Notes under the pieces: model-generated
Database searches by the model: none
What the model was told of the DNA's origin: nothing
Seen by the model: the letters and a program-made list of their open reading frames with translations, nothing else
Program-made: the position numbers and the translations under genes
Origin: Streptomyces sp. NBC_01551
Lineage (GTDB): Bacteria > Actinomycetota > Actinomycetes > Streptomycetales > Streptomycetaceae
Assembly: GCF_026339935.1 (NCBI RefSeq)
Contig: NZ_JAPEPX010000001.1
Location: forward strand, 2,695,001 to 2,759,000
Direction: 5' to 3'
DNA: 64,000 bases
Part shown: positions 9,415 to 16,785 of the stretch, in pieces
Numbering within the stretch: the stretch's first letter is position 1
How the letters are laid out: each line of letters starts with the position of its first letter

Positions 9415-9653
9415 ACAGCTCCCAGTTGCGGTGGTTCAAGAGCAGCTACAGCAGCAGCGAGGGCGACAACTGCGTCGAGGTAGCCCTCTCCTGGCACAAG
9501 TCCACGTACAGCGGCAGCGAGGGTGACGACTGCGTCGAGGTCGCCTCCTGCGCCGACACCGTGCACATCCGCGACTCCAAGCTCACCGCGAGCCCCGAGC
9601 TGGCCGTCGGGCCCGCCTCCTGGACCGCGTTCCTGAGCGACGTCACCCGCTAG
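9411..9653 (+). CDS. DUF397 protein with duplicated motif
   Basis: An 80-residue DUF397 protein, the usual small partner of WhiJ-like regulators and normally 60-70 residues long. The family's N-terminal block (W-x-K-S-S/T-Y-S-S-x-E-G-D-N-C-V-E-V) appears twice in tandem here, at about residues 6-22 and 26-42, followed by the normal tail with VHIRDSK and W-TAFLSDV. It starts at a GTG overlapping the stop of the XRE gene. The partner role, binding or antagonising the XRE regulator, is known only for a few family members. The stop codon is shared in CTAG with the convergent gene. Confidence 0.85.
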   Translation: MNSSQLRWFKSSYSSSEGDNCVEVALSWHKSTYSGSEGDDCVEVASCADTVHIRDSKLTASPELAVGPASWTAFLSDVTR

Positions 9654-9985
9654 GGCGGCGGAATCGGTCCCGGGGCGGCGACGCCCGCCGCGGGGCGCCA
9701 AAAGCGCCCGTCGGGCAAGGCCTGACGGGCGCCGAGGAAGTAGTCGACATCGCGCTGGAACGCGAGGCCCGGGACGGCCCGGCACAGGTGGGGCCAGATG
9801 CTCGGCGCCACGTGGTACTCGCCGGCCACCATCCAGGGGTCGTCGCCCAGCACGAACAGGTGCCGGATCTCCAGGAACTGGTCCCGGGACAACGAGACGG
9901 ACTGCGCTATCTCCTCGTCCGCGCCGAAGCCGGTCAGGTCCCAGACGAGGTTGTACCCGTCGGCGAATGGATAGTCGCTGCTCAC
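9650..9985 (-). CDS. Hypothetical protein
   Basis: A 111-residue protein, acidic and rich in aromatic residues (YNLVWDLTGFG, FLVLGDDPWMVAGEY-like centre). It has no signal peptide, membrane segment or motif I recognise. It starts at GTG with TAGCTT (complement of 9992-9997) ending six bases upstream, a leaderless-type arrangement. Its TAG stop overlaps the TAG stop of the convergent DUF397 gene in the tetranucleotide CTAG. It may belong to the regulatory module, but nothing beyond adjacency supports this. Confidence 0.55.
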   Translation of the reverse strand: MSSDYPFADGYNLVWDLTGFGADEEIAQSVSLSRDQFLEIRHLFVLGDDPWMVAGEYHVAPSIWPHLCRAVPGLAFQRDVDYFLGARQALPDGRFWRPAAGVAAPGPIPPP

Positions 9986-10043
9986 GGCCTCAAGCTAGGC
10001 CGCCCCCACCCGCACCCGCACCTGCTTTTCGGCCCGCCGGCGA

Positions 10044-10838
10044 CTACGACGCCGGCCAGAACTGGGCCAGCGCAGCCTCCTTGTACGGGGCCGGGGTGAC
10101 GCTCAGCTCGCCCGCGAAGGGACGGTCCAGGACCATCACCAGCAGCAGGCTGAAGCCGATCAGCCCGGCCACCGCCGACACGAACACCAGCTGCATCTTC
10201 AGGCTCCGCAGCCCGAACAGGAACGTCAGCGGCAGGATCACCAGCGCGCCCCCGTACACCAGCACCTGCATCAGCGCCGGCAGGGACGTTTCGGCCATCG
10301 TGATGCGGGCCCGGCGCTGCGCCGCGACGTCGTTGAGGTGACTGGCGGCCTCCTGGTAGAAGGTCTCGCTGCGCGTGCCGACGGGTTCGTACGCCTGGAG
10401 CGCGGTGTACATGGCGTGCGTCTGCTGAGCGGTGGCGTCGTAGCTTGGCCGGCCCTCGCGCATCAGCGGCCACTGCACCTCGACGACGGCGTGGGCGTAG
10501 TCCCCGACGGCCCTCTCGACGCGCGCTCGTTCGGCGGGCGGGAAGGCCTCGGCGCTGCGGACGACGAGGGCCAGGTCGGTGGCTTCCGTCGCCACGATGG
10601 TCTGGGTGTTCTCCAACTGCGTCCAGAGGGTGACGACGACGAACGCGAGGATGATCCCGTAGATCGCGCCGAACATGCCGAGGGCGACGCCGACCATCTC
10701 GTTGTGCTCGCCGCCCGCGAGGTGCGGGAAGCGGCGGCGCGCGGCGAGGCTGCCGCCGACGGCTAGGGCGACGAAGCCGCCGACGAGGACGACGCCGAGC
10801 GAGAAGGTGCTGAGGTGGTTGAGCAACCAGAGGATCAT
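10044..10838 (-). CDS. DUF4239 membrane protein (bestrophin-like)
   Basis: A 264-residue integral membrane protein. Two hydrophobic helices lie at the N terminus (about residues 8-32 and 47-70) and two near the C terminus (about 190-235), separated by a soluble helical region of about 115 residues. This layout, with an N-terminal GVALGMFGAIYGIILAF segment, is that of DUF4239, a family with distant similarity to bestrophin channels. Function is unknown. It lies seven bases downstream of the HxlR regulator gene in the same direction, so the two are probably co-transcribed. Confidence 0.75.
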   Translation of the reverse strand: MILWLLNHLSTFSLGVVLVGGFVALAVGGSLAARRRFPHLAGGEHNEMVGVALGMFGAIYGIILAFVVVTLWTQLENTQTIVATEATDLALVVRSAEAFPPAERARVERAVGDYAHAVVEVQWPLMREGRPSYDATAQQTHAMYTALQAYEPVGTRSETFYQEAASHLNDVAAQRRARITMAETSLPALMQVLVYGGALVILPLTFLFGLRSLKMQLVFVSAVAGLIGFSLLLVMVLDRPFAGELSVTPAPYKEAALAQFWPAS

Positions 10839-10845
10839 GCGCTGT

Positions 10846-11232
10846 TCAACGACCGCCCCCGCCCGAGGACCCGCCCGCCTCCTGGGCGTCGATCAGCTCG
10901 TCCCAGTGTTCCCGGGTCCAGTCGCAGGCAGCGTCCAGCGGGCCGAGCAGGCCGCGGCCGAGCGGGGTGAGGGCGTAGTCGACGCGGCGCTCGGGGGTTT
11001 CGTACGCGGTGCGGGTGACGAAGCCGTCGCGCTCCAGCCCGCGCAGGGACTGCGTCAGGGACTTGGAGGTGATGCCGCGGATCGGGACCTTGAGCTCGGA
11101 GAAGCGGCGCGGGCCGGCCTCCAGGCAGCGCAGGATCAGGGTGGCCCACTTGTCGCCGACACGGAACGGGACGAGCGGCGACGGGCACACGGGGTCGAAC
11201 ATCTCCGGGTCCAGGGGCGGCGGTGTCGTCAT
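10846..11232 (-). CDS. HxlR-family transcriptional regulator
   Basis: A 128-residue winged-helix protein with the HxlR signature: VGDKWATLILRCLEAGPRRFSEL, then ITSKSLTQSLRGLERDGFVTR and a wing with DYALTPLGR. These regulators typically respond to aldehydes, quinones or redox stress and control a divergent oxidoreductase gene, which matches this layout. ATG at 11232 is chosen because the hexamer TACGGT (complement of 11240-11245) ends seven bases upstream, a leaderless promoter; a GTG at 11241 lies inside that hexamer. An operator-like palindrome stands between this gene and the divergent operon. DUF4239 follows in the operon. Confidence 0.88.
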   Translation of the reverse strand: MTTPPPLDPEMFDPVCPSPLVPFRVGDKWATLILRCLEAGPRRFSELKVPIRGITSKSLTQSLRGLERDGFVTRTAYETPERRVDYALTPLGRGLLGPLDAACDWTREHWDELIDAQEAGGSSGGGGR

Positions 11233-11250
11233 GATCGACACCGTAGGCCG

Positions 11251-11266
11251 GTATCCGATCGGTAAC
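11251..11266. promoter_or_regulatory. Imperfect palindrome GTATCCGATCGGTAAC between divergent promoters
   Basis: A palindrome with core CCGATCGG lies between the -10 elements of the HxlR gene (11240-11245, minus) and of the divergent reductase gene (TACGCT, 11279-11284, plus). HxlR-type operators are usually inverted repeats of this size, so autoregulation plus control of the divergent operon is likely. This is inferred from position. Confidence 0.5.
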
Positions 11267-11291
11267 CAGCCCCTTCCCTACGCTCGCCCGC

Positions 11292-11912
11292 ATGACGAAG
11301 AAGCAGACGCATCCGAAGCAGCGGAAGATCATCGTGTTCGGCGCCGGCGGTCGGGTCGGGCGGGCCGCGGTCGCGCGGGCGCGGGCACTGGGGTACGAGG
11401 TCACACCGGCGGGCCGGGCCGACGGGGACGTGACCTCGGCGGCGGACGTTGCCCGGCTGGCGGCGGGCCACGACGCGGCCGTGGCCGCGGTGTACGACGC
11501 CCAGGCGGCACCCGGGGTGTTCTTCCCGGCGGTGGCGCGGGCGCTGGCCGAGGGGCTCCCGCGGGCGGGGGTGCGGCGGCTCGTGTCGGTCGGGCTGGCC
11601 TCCGTCCTGCCCACCGCGTCCGGGACCCTGCTGATGGACACCGCCGGGTATCCGCAGGAGTGGCGGGAGTTCTACGTCGGCCACGCGGCCGGTACCGAGG
11701 CCTTGCGGGCGGCCGCTCCGACGGGGCTGGACTGGGCGGTCCTGAGCCCGGCGGGCGACTTCGACCACGCGGGCGGGGCGGGCGGCGGATACGCGCTCGC
11801 CCCGGCCGACGCCGACGCCCGCGTCTCCCAGGCGGCCTTCGCGCGGGCCCTGCTGGCCGAGATCGAGGCGCCGTCGCTGCACGGCACGCACGCGGGGGTG
11901 GTCGCGGCGTGA
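11292..11912 (+). CDS. NAD(P)H-binding (NmrA/atypical SDR) protein
   Basis: A 206-residue Rossmann-fold protein of the atypical SDR or NAD(P)H-binding class. The N-terminal motif is VFGAGGRVGRAAVARA. There is no YxxxK catalytic pair, as is common in this class of sugar-epimerase-like or quinone-sensing proteins. Later segments RLVSVGLAS and LDWAVLSPAGDF match the family pattern. The role may be NAD(P)H-dependent reduction or redox sensing. It is divergent from the HxlR gene and translationally coupled to the next gene by a GTGA overlap. TACGCT ends seven bases before the ATG and no ribosome binding site is visible, so a leaderless transcript is likely. Confidence 0.78.
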   Translation: MTKKQTHPKQRKIIVFGAGGRVGRAAVARARALGYEVTPAGRADGDVTSAADVARLAAGHDAAVAAVYDAQAAPGVFFPAVARALAEGLPRAGVRRLVSVGLASVLPTASGTLLMDTAGYPQEWREFYVGHAAGTEALRAAAPTGLDWAVLSPAGDFDHAGGAGGGYALAPADADARVSQAAFARALLAEIEAPSLHGTHAGVVAA

Positions 11913-12343
11913 CGGCGACGGAATCCGTGACGGACAGCCCGAACGCGTGGGTCGCGGAGCACATCCGCCGCTTCGAGGAGACCGGCGGCCGCCCGCGGCC
12001 CGGGATCTCGGACCTGCTGCTGACCACCCGGGGCCGCCGCTCGGGGCTGCTGCGCCGCACGGCGCTGGCATACGTACGACACGGGGACGCCTACGTCCTG
12101 ACGGCCTCGAACGCGGGCGCGGACCGTCACCCGGCCTGGTACCTGAACCTGGCCGCCGACCCGGCCGTGACCCTGCGGGTCGGCGCGGAGGAGTTCCCGG
12201 CGGCGGCCCGCCGCGCGAGCCCGGCCGAGGCGGAGCGGCTGTGGCCGGCGGTGGTGGCCGCGATGCCCTCGTACGCGGCGTACCGGGAGGCGACGGCGCG
12301 CGAGATCCCGCTGGTGCTGGTCACCCGTACGGAGTCCGGCTAG
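11909..12343 (+). CDS. Deazaflavin (F420)-dependent nitroreductase-family protein
   Basis: A 144-residue protein of the DDN/FDOR-A split beta-barrel group. Typical segments are TTRGRRSGLLRRTALAYV, YVLTASNAGADRHPAWYLNL and a C-terminal YREATAREIPLVLL-like stretch. Members use F420H2 to reduce quinones, nitro compounds or enones, often at the membrane. It starts at a GTG overlapping the stop of the NAD(P)H-binding gene, so both are expressed together under probable HxlR control. The stop shares CTAG with the convergent small secreted protein gene. Confidence 0.85.
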   Translation: MTATESVTDSPNAWVAEHIRRFEETGGRPRPGISDLLLTTRGRRSGLLRRTALAYVRHGDAYVLTASNAGADRHPAWYLNLAADPAVTLRVGAEEFPAAARRASPAEAERLWPAVVAAMPSYAAYREATAREIPLVLVTRTESG

Positions 12344-12621
12344 CCGACCTTCGGGGCGTGCGGGAGGCCGGACTTGAGGGCCGGTCCGGCGCCCGAGAGG
12401 GAGCCCTCCGTCGCCTGCGTGGTGGACCCGACGGCCGTCGCGGCCGCACCGACGGCCGTCTTCGTGTCCCGGACGGTCGACCCGGGGTGGTCGACGATCT
12501 CGCCGACGCGCTGCGTGATCGGCGGCCCCTTGATCTCGGGCCCCTCCGCGTGCGCGGCAACGGGCGTCAGGGCCAGCGCGGCCCCACCGGACAGAACCAG
12601 AGCGGCAAGGCCGCGCTTCAT
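12340..12621 (-). CDS. Small secreted protein
   Basis: A 93-residue protein with a clear signal peptide: MKRGLAALVLSG followed by a hydrophobic stretch and the cleavage region VAAHAEG. The mature part is about 65 residues, rich in Ala, Thr and Gly, with no cysteine and no motif I recognise. The ATG at 12621 puts the basic residues at the very N terminus; an upstream ATG at 12630 adds MAF and sits almost on the GGGGAGGG ribosome binding site. Function unknown. Confidence 0.6.
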   Translation of the reverse strand: MKRGLAALVLSGGAALALTPVAAHAEGPEIKGPPITQRVGEIVDHPGSTVRDTKTAVGAAATAVGSTTQATEGSLSGAGPALKSGLPHAPKVG

Positions 12622-12676
12622 GAATGCCATGCCCTCCCCAACGACCCGCCACCCCAGGGGTCACCGCCCCACGCGG

Positions 12677-12706
12677 ACGGCCCCGGATCGGGGGGTCCGG
12701 GGCCGT
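12677..12706 (-). terminator. Hairpin terminator
   Basis: Perfect 11-bp stem ACGGCCCCGGA / TCCGGGGCCGT with an eight-base loop, about 25 bases beyond the permease stop. Its position suits termination of the minus-strand permease transcript before the small secreted protein gene. Confidence 0.7.
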
Positions 12707-12729
12707 GGGACGACTCGGGTGGGGTGGGG

Positions 12730-14295
12730 TCAGTCTTCGACCACCAGGGCCGGGGTGGACTTCGTCAGGACCTGGCCGCGGAAGAAGGCGGGGCTGCGGC
12801 GCTCCGTGACGAACATGATCACCAGGCCGAGGGCCAGCAGGCCGACGCCGATGACGAAGACGCTGCCGACGCCGAGGACGGTGGAGCCGGAGCCGTACGA
12901 CGGATTCCACATGTCGATCAGGGTCTTGAAGAAGACCGAGGCGAGGAGGAGGCCGCCCAGCACCGGGAAGACGCCCTTGAAGAACAGGTCGCGGGCGGAG
13001 CGGCGCAGCTCGCCGCGGAAGTACCAGGCGCAGGCGAAGGCCGTCAGCGAGTAGTAGAAGCAGATCATCAGGCCGAGCGCGAAGATCGTGTCGGTGAGGA
13101 CGTTCTCGCTGAGCAGGGTCATCACGGTGTAGAAGACGCCGGTCGCGACGCCCGCCATGACGGTGGCGCGGCCGGGGGTCTTGAAGCGCGGGTGGACCTT
13201 GGCGTAGGAGGGCGGCAGCGCCTCGTACGTGGACATGGCCAGGACCGTGCGGGCGACCGGGATGAAGGTGGTCTGGAGCGACGCGGCCGCGGAGGCGAGC
13301 ACGGCGACGAAGAGCAGGATGCCGAGCACCGGGCCCATCACCGGGCCGGCGAGGGCGGCGAAGACGTTGTCGGAGGTCTCCGGGTTGCCGAGGCCGAGGC
13401 CCTGGTCGCCGGAGCCGACGGCCATCTGCGCGGCGATGCCGGTGGCCAGGTACGAGCCGACCAGGACGACCATCGCGATGAGCGAGGCGCGGCCGGGGGT
13501 CTTGGCGGAGCCGGTGGTCTCCTCGTTGGTGGCCAGGCAGGCGTCCCAGCCCCAGTACATGAAGATCGAGAGCGAGAGTCCGGCGGTGAAGGCCGCCATG
13601 GACTCGACCGCGAAGGGGTTCATCCACTGCCAGGAGAAGTCCAGGCCGGTGTCGAAGGTGCCGGCCGAGGCCTTCTGGAAGGCCATCGCGACGAAGATGG
13701 CGAGCACCGCGAGCTGGAGGCCGACCAGCGCGTACTGGACGCCCTTGGTGGCGGTCATGCCGCGGTAGCTGATGGCGGTCGCGACGGCGATCAGGGTCAG
13801 GCAGGTGGCGATGTGGACGAGTTTGTTGTCGTCCAGGGCGGCGATCGACGGGTTGTTCGTGATCTCGCCGGCCAGCAACCAGAAGTAGGAGGTGGCGACG
13901 CCGGCCAGGTTGGACAGGACGATGATCGTGGCGATCACCAGGCCCCAGCCGCACATCCAGCCGATCCGCGGGCCGAAGGCCTTGACGGTCCAGGTGAAGG
14001 AGGTGCCGCAGTCGGGCACGGCCTTGTTGAGCTCGCGGTAGGCGAAGGCGACCAGGAGCATCGGGAGGAAGCCGGCGAGGAAGACCGCCGGCATCTGGAG
14101 TCCGACCTCGCCGGCGGTGGAGCCGAGGGTCGAGGTCAGGCAGTAGACGGGGGCGACGGTGGAGATGCCGATGACCGCGCTTCCCACCAGGCCGACGGAC
14201 CCCTTGCCGAGGCCCTTGCCGCGCACGTCGCCCTCGCCGCAGGCGACGCCGCTTACCGTGTCTCCGACCTGAGGCCGAACGTCCAGCTGTGTCAT
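12730..14295 (-). CDS. APC-superfamily amino-acid permease
   Basis: A 521-residue integral membrane protein with about twelve to fourteen hydrophobic segments. The first helices carry the APC signature GLVGSAVIGISTVAPVY and GFLPMLLVAFAYRELNKAVPDCG. Segment GWDACLATNEETTG follows helix six, as in related amino-acid/polyamine permeases. It probably imports an amino acid or related cation with protons; substrate unknown. The N-terminal 30 residues are soluble. It is monocistronic: a hairpin follows the stop, and a 310-base regulatory gap precedes it, containing a perfect 12-bp palindrome. Confidence 0.85.
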   Translation of the reverse strand: MTQLDVRPQVGDTVSGVACGEGDVRGKGLGKGSVGLVGSAVIGISTVAPVYCLTSTLGSTAGEVGLQMPAVFLAGFLPMLLVAFAYRELNKAVPDCGTSFTWTVKAFGPRIGWMCGWGLVIATIIVLSNLAGVATSYFWLLAGEITNNPSIAALDDNKLVHIATCLTLIAVATAISYRGMTATKGVQYALVGLQLAVLAIFVAMAFQKASAGTFDTGLDFSWQWMNPFAVESMAAFTAGLSLSIFMYWGWDACLATNEETTGSAKTPGRASLIAMVVLVGSYLATGIAAQMAVGSGDQGLGLGNPETSDNVFAALAGPVMGPVLGILLFVAVLASAAASLQTTFIPVARTVLAMSTYEALPPSYAKVHPRFKTPGRATVMAGVATGVFYTVMTLLSENVLTDTIFALGLMICFYYSLTAFACAWYFRGELRRSARDLFFKGVFPVLGGLLLASVFFKTLIDMWNPSYGSGSTVLGVGSVFVIGVGLLALGLVIMFVTERRSPAFFRGQVLTKSTPALVVED

Positions 14296-14605
14296 GGGTC
14301 AGGACGGTAGACGGTGCGGTTTCCACATCCGGATGTTTTGGGTCCGTATCACCACACGGCTGGATGCCTTGAATCTTGAGGCCGAGAGAGTTCGCATTCA
14401 CGCAATGCAAGGTTCACTTCGACATCCGGCCGCGATTCGCGAGGCACCGGACAGGCCGTTCCGTTATGCGGAAACCGCACTCATGTCCGTTTTGGGCGTT
14501 TCCAAACTTTCCCGTGTCAATTTTGGGCAATCTTGCCGCGGACATGACGATCACCCTAGAGTCGCGGCCGTTCAAGGTCATTCACCAAGGGGGATCAACA
14601 GCCTC
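14296..14605. promoter_or_regulatory. Divergent regulatory region, lower GC
   Basis: A gap of 310 bases without a gene, visibly richer in A and T than its neighbours. It holds a perfect 12-bp palindrome, ACATCCGGATGT, at 14325-14336, close to the permease start and a likely operator for it. For the lipoprotein gene it holds a plausible promoter: TTGCCG at 14533-14538 and TAGAGT at 14557-14562, spaced by 18 bases. Confidence 0.5.
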
Positions 14606-15226
14606 ATGCGCATCAAGCCGCTCCTCGCCATCACCGCGACGCTCCTCGCCATCACCGCCTGCGGAAGCGGGGACAGCGGCGTCGGCAGCATCGGTGGCAA
14701 CCTCGCCGAGGGCGGCGCCGGCGCGGGCGCGGCCCAGCCCGGCAAGGGGCCGGAGCCCCAGGGCTTGATCAAGGCGGGCTCCATGGCCGAGGCCGGCCGC
14801 ATCGTGGGCAGGTACGCCGAATGCGCCAGGGTCTCCACGACCAAGGAGGGCTCCGCCCCGGGCACGGGCCCGAACGACAAGTACGGCGCCTCGTACTCCG
14901 TCACCGAGCGCGGATACTGCAACGACAGCGACGGAACCTCCATCCTCCTCTTCAAGGACGCGAAGGCCTTCCAGACCGCGGTCAAGGCCGACGCCGACAA
15001 GGAGTACGCCGAGAACCGGGACGGGCAGCGCAACATGGGCGTGGTCATCGGCCAGGACTTCGCCACCGGCTCCGAGAGCACGGACGTGATGGCGTCCATG
15101 CTGAGCGCCAAGAGCGGGATGCTCGTGCTGAACTGCCACCCGGCCTTCAATCCTCCGAGCGGCTACCGCAAGGACCCGGCCCTGGTGAAGGGCTGCGTCC
15201 TCACGAACTACCTCTCGGAGGAGTGA
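14606..15226 (+). CDS. Putative lipoprotein
   Basis: A 206-residue protein with a lipoprotein signal peptide: hydrophobic LLAITATLLAITAC with Cys19 as the lipidation residue, then a Gly/Ser-rich linker. The mature part has four further cysteines (in YAECARVS, GYCNDSD, VLNCHPAF and VKGCVLT), consistent with two extracytoplasmic disulfides. No enzymatic motif is seen. The ATG follows AAGGGGGAT by ten bases. It is monocistronic and converges on the aldehyde dehydrogenase gene across a hairpin. Confidence 0.72.
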   Translation: MRIKPLLAITATLLAITACGSGDSGVGSIGGNLAEGGAGAGAAQPGKGPEPQGLIKAGSMAEAGRIVGRYAECARVSTTKEGSAPGTGPNDKYGASYSVTERGYCNDSDGTSILLFKDAKAFQTAVKADADKEYAENRDGQRNMGVVIGQDFATGSESTDVMASMLSAKSGMLVLNCHPAFNPPSGYRKDPALVKGCVLTNYLSEE

Positions 15227-15233
15227 CGCGCCC

Positions 15234-15271
15234 GGGAGCGGGTCCGGGGCCGATCGTCCGCGCCCGCTCCC
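15234..15271. terminator. Hairpin between convergent genes
   Basis: GGGAGCGGG (15234-15242) pairs with CCCGCTCCC (15263-15271) around a 20-base loop. It lies between the lipoprotein stop and the end of the minus-strand dehydrogenase gene. Confidence 0.5.
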
Positions 15272-15297
15272 CGCGTCTCAGCCCGCCACAGCCCGTC

Positions 15298-16785
15298 TCA
15301 GCCCGGCCAGACGATCGACTGGATCTCGCTGTACGCGTGCAGCGCGTACGAGCCCACGTCCCGGCCGACCCCGGAGCGCTTGAAGCCGCCGAACGGCGCC
15401 TCCATGTTCCGGCCGATCGTGTTGATCCCGACCCCGCCCGCCCGCAGCCGCCGCGCCACCCGGAAGGCACGCGCCGAGTCCCCGGACCAGACGTAGCTCA
15501 GCAGGCCGAAGTCGCTGTCGTTGGCGAGCCCGACGGCCTCCTCCTCGCCCGCGTCCCCGTCACCGTCGAAGGGGACCACCACGACCACCGGGCCGAAGAT
15601 CTCCTCCCGGACCACGCGCATGTCGTTCGTACAGTCCACGAGCAGCGTCGGGGCGACGTAGAACCCCTTGCCCGCCTCCCCCACGACCGGGCGCTCCCCG
15701 CCGTACGCGATCCGCGCGCCCTCCTTGCGCCCCAGCTCGACGTACGACTCCACACGGTCCCGGTGCGCCGCCGAGATCACCGGGCCGACCACCGTGCCGC
15801 GCACCGCCGGGTCCCCGACCTTCATGAAGGCCAGGTAGCCGGTCAGCTTCTCCACCAGCCGCTCGTACACCGCCCGGTGGACGATCACCCGGGTCGGGGC
15901 CGTGCAGATCTGGCCGCTGTAGAAGGAGAAGGTGGTCCCGATCCCCATCACCGCCGCGTCCAGGTCGGCGTCCTCGAAGACGATCGCCGCGCCCTTGCCG
16001 CCCAGCTCCATCAGCTGCCGCTTCATCGTCCGGCCGCAGACTTCGGCGATGCGCTGGCCGACGCCCGTCGAGCCGGTGAACGACACCATGTCCACGTACG
16101 GGGAGTCGACGGCCGCCTCCCCCACCTCCACCGAGGTGCCGGAGACCACGTTGACCACGCCCGCCGGGACGCCCGCCTCGTGCAGCGCCTGCGCCATCCG
16201 GAACACCGACAGCGGGTCCTGCGGGGCCGGCTTGACCACCACCGTGTTGCCCATGGCCAGCGCCGGGGCCACCTTGCCCGCCGGGTTCGCCCACGGGTTG
16301 TTGTACGAGGTGATGCAGGTGACCACGCCGACCGGCTGGCGCACCTCCAGCGCGCCCAGGATGCTCGCCTTCCCCATCGGGCCGGCCTCGGTGACCTGCG
16401 GCGCGAGCCCCCGCTCCACCGGCTCCAGGGCGCCCTTCGCGTAGCGCCGGAACCGGGACACCCCGACGCCGACCTGCATCCCCCGGGCGATGCCCGTCGG
16501 GGCGCCCGTCTCGGCCTGGGCCAGGGCGGCCCACGGCTCGAACTCGCGCTGCATGACGTCGGCGGCCCGGTCCAGGATCGCGGCCCGCGCCTCGGGGCTC
16601 GTACGGGACCAGCCCTCGAACGCCTCGGCGGCGGCGCGGGCGGCCTGCGCCACCTGGTCGCGGGAGGCCTCGGGGGCGAGGCCCACCACCGATTCGTCCG
16701 CCGGGTTGACCACCTCGTAGTGGCCTCCGGCGGGCTCCACCCACTCCCCGCCGATGTACAGCTGCTGCGGTCCTCGCAAGGTCAT
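15298..16785 (-). CDS. Aldehyde dehydrogenase
   Basis: A 495-residue enzyme of the NAD(P)-dependent aldehyde dehydrogenase superfamily, full length. The oxyanion asparagine lies in TSYNNPWANP (residues 160-168), the general base Glu260 in MELGGKG, and the nucleophile Cys294 in GQICTAPTR. It oxidises an aldehyde to the acid, or possibly to a CoA ester. The ATG overlaps the stop of the upstream amidohydrolase gene (ATGA), so the two are translated together. The block also contains LLM and SDR genes under CTGACG palindromes, suggesting it handles an aldehyde made in that pathway; this is inference from context. Confidence 0.9.
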   Translation of the reverse strand: MTLRGPQQLYIGGEWVEPAGGHYEVVNPADESVVGLAPEASRDQVAQAARAAAEAFEGWSRTSPEARAAILDRAADVMQREFEPWAALAQAETGAPTGIARGMQVGVGVSRFRRYAKGALEPVERGLAPQVTEAGPMGKASILGALEVRQPVGVVTCITSYNNPWANPAGKVAPALAMGNTVVVKPAPQDPLSVFRMAQALHEAGVPAGVVNVVSGTSVEVGEAAVDSPYVDMVSFTGSTGVGQRIAEVCGRTMKRQLMELGGKGAAIVFEDADLDAAVMGIGTTFSFYSGQICTAPTRVIVHRAVYERLVEKLTGYLAFMKVGDPAVRGTVVGPVISAAHRDRVESYVELGRKEGARIAYGGERPVVGEAGKGFYVAPTLLVDCTNDMRVVREEIFGPVVVVVPFDGDGDAGEEEAVGLANDSDFGLLSYVWSGDSARAFRVARRLRAGGVGINTIGRNMEAPFGGFKRSGVGRDVGSYALHAYSEIQSIVWPG

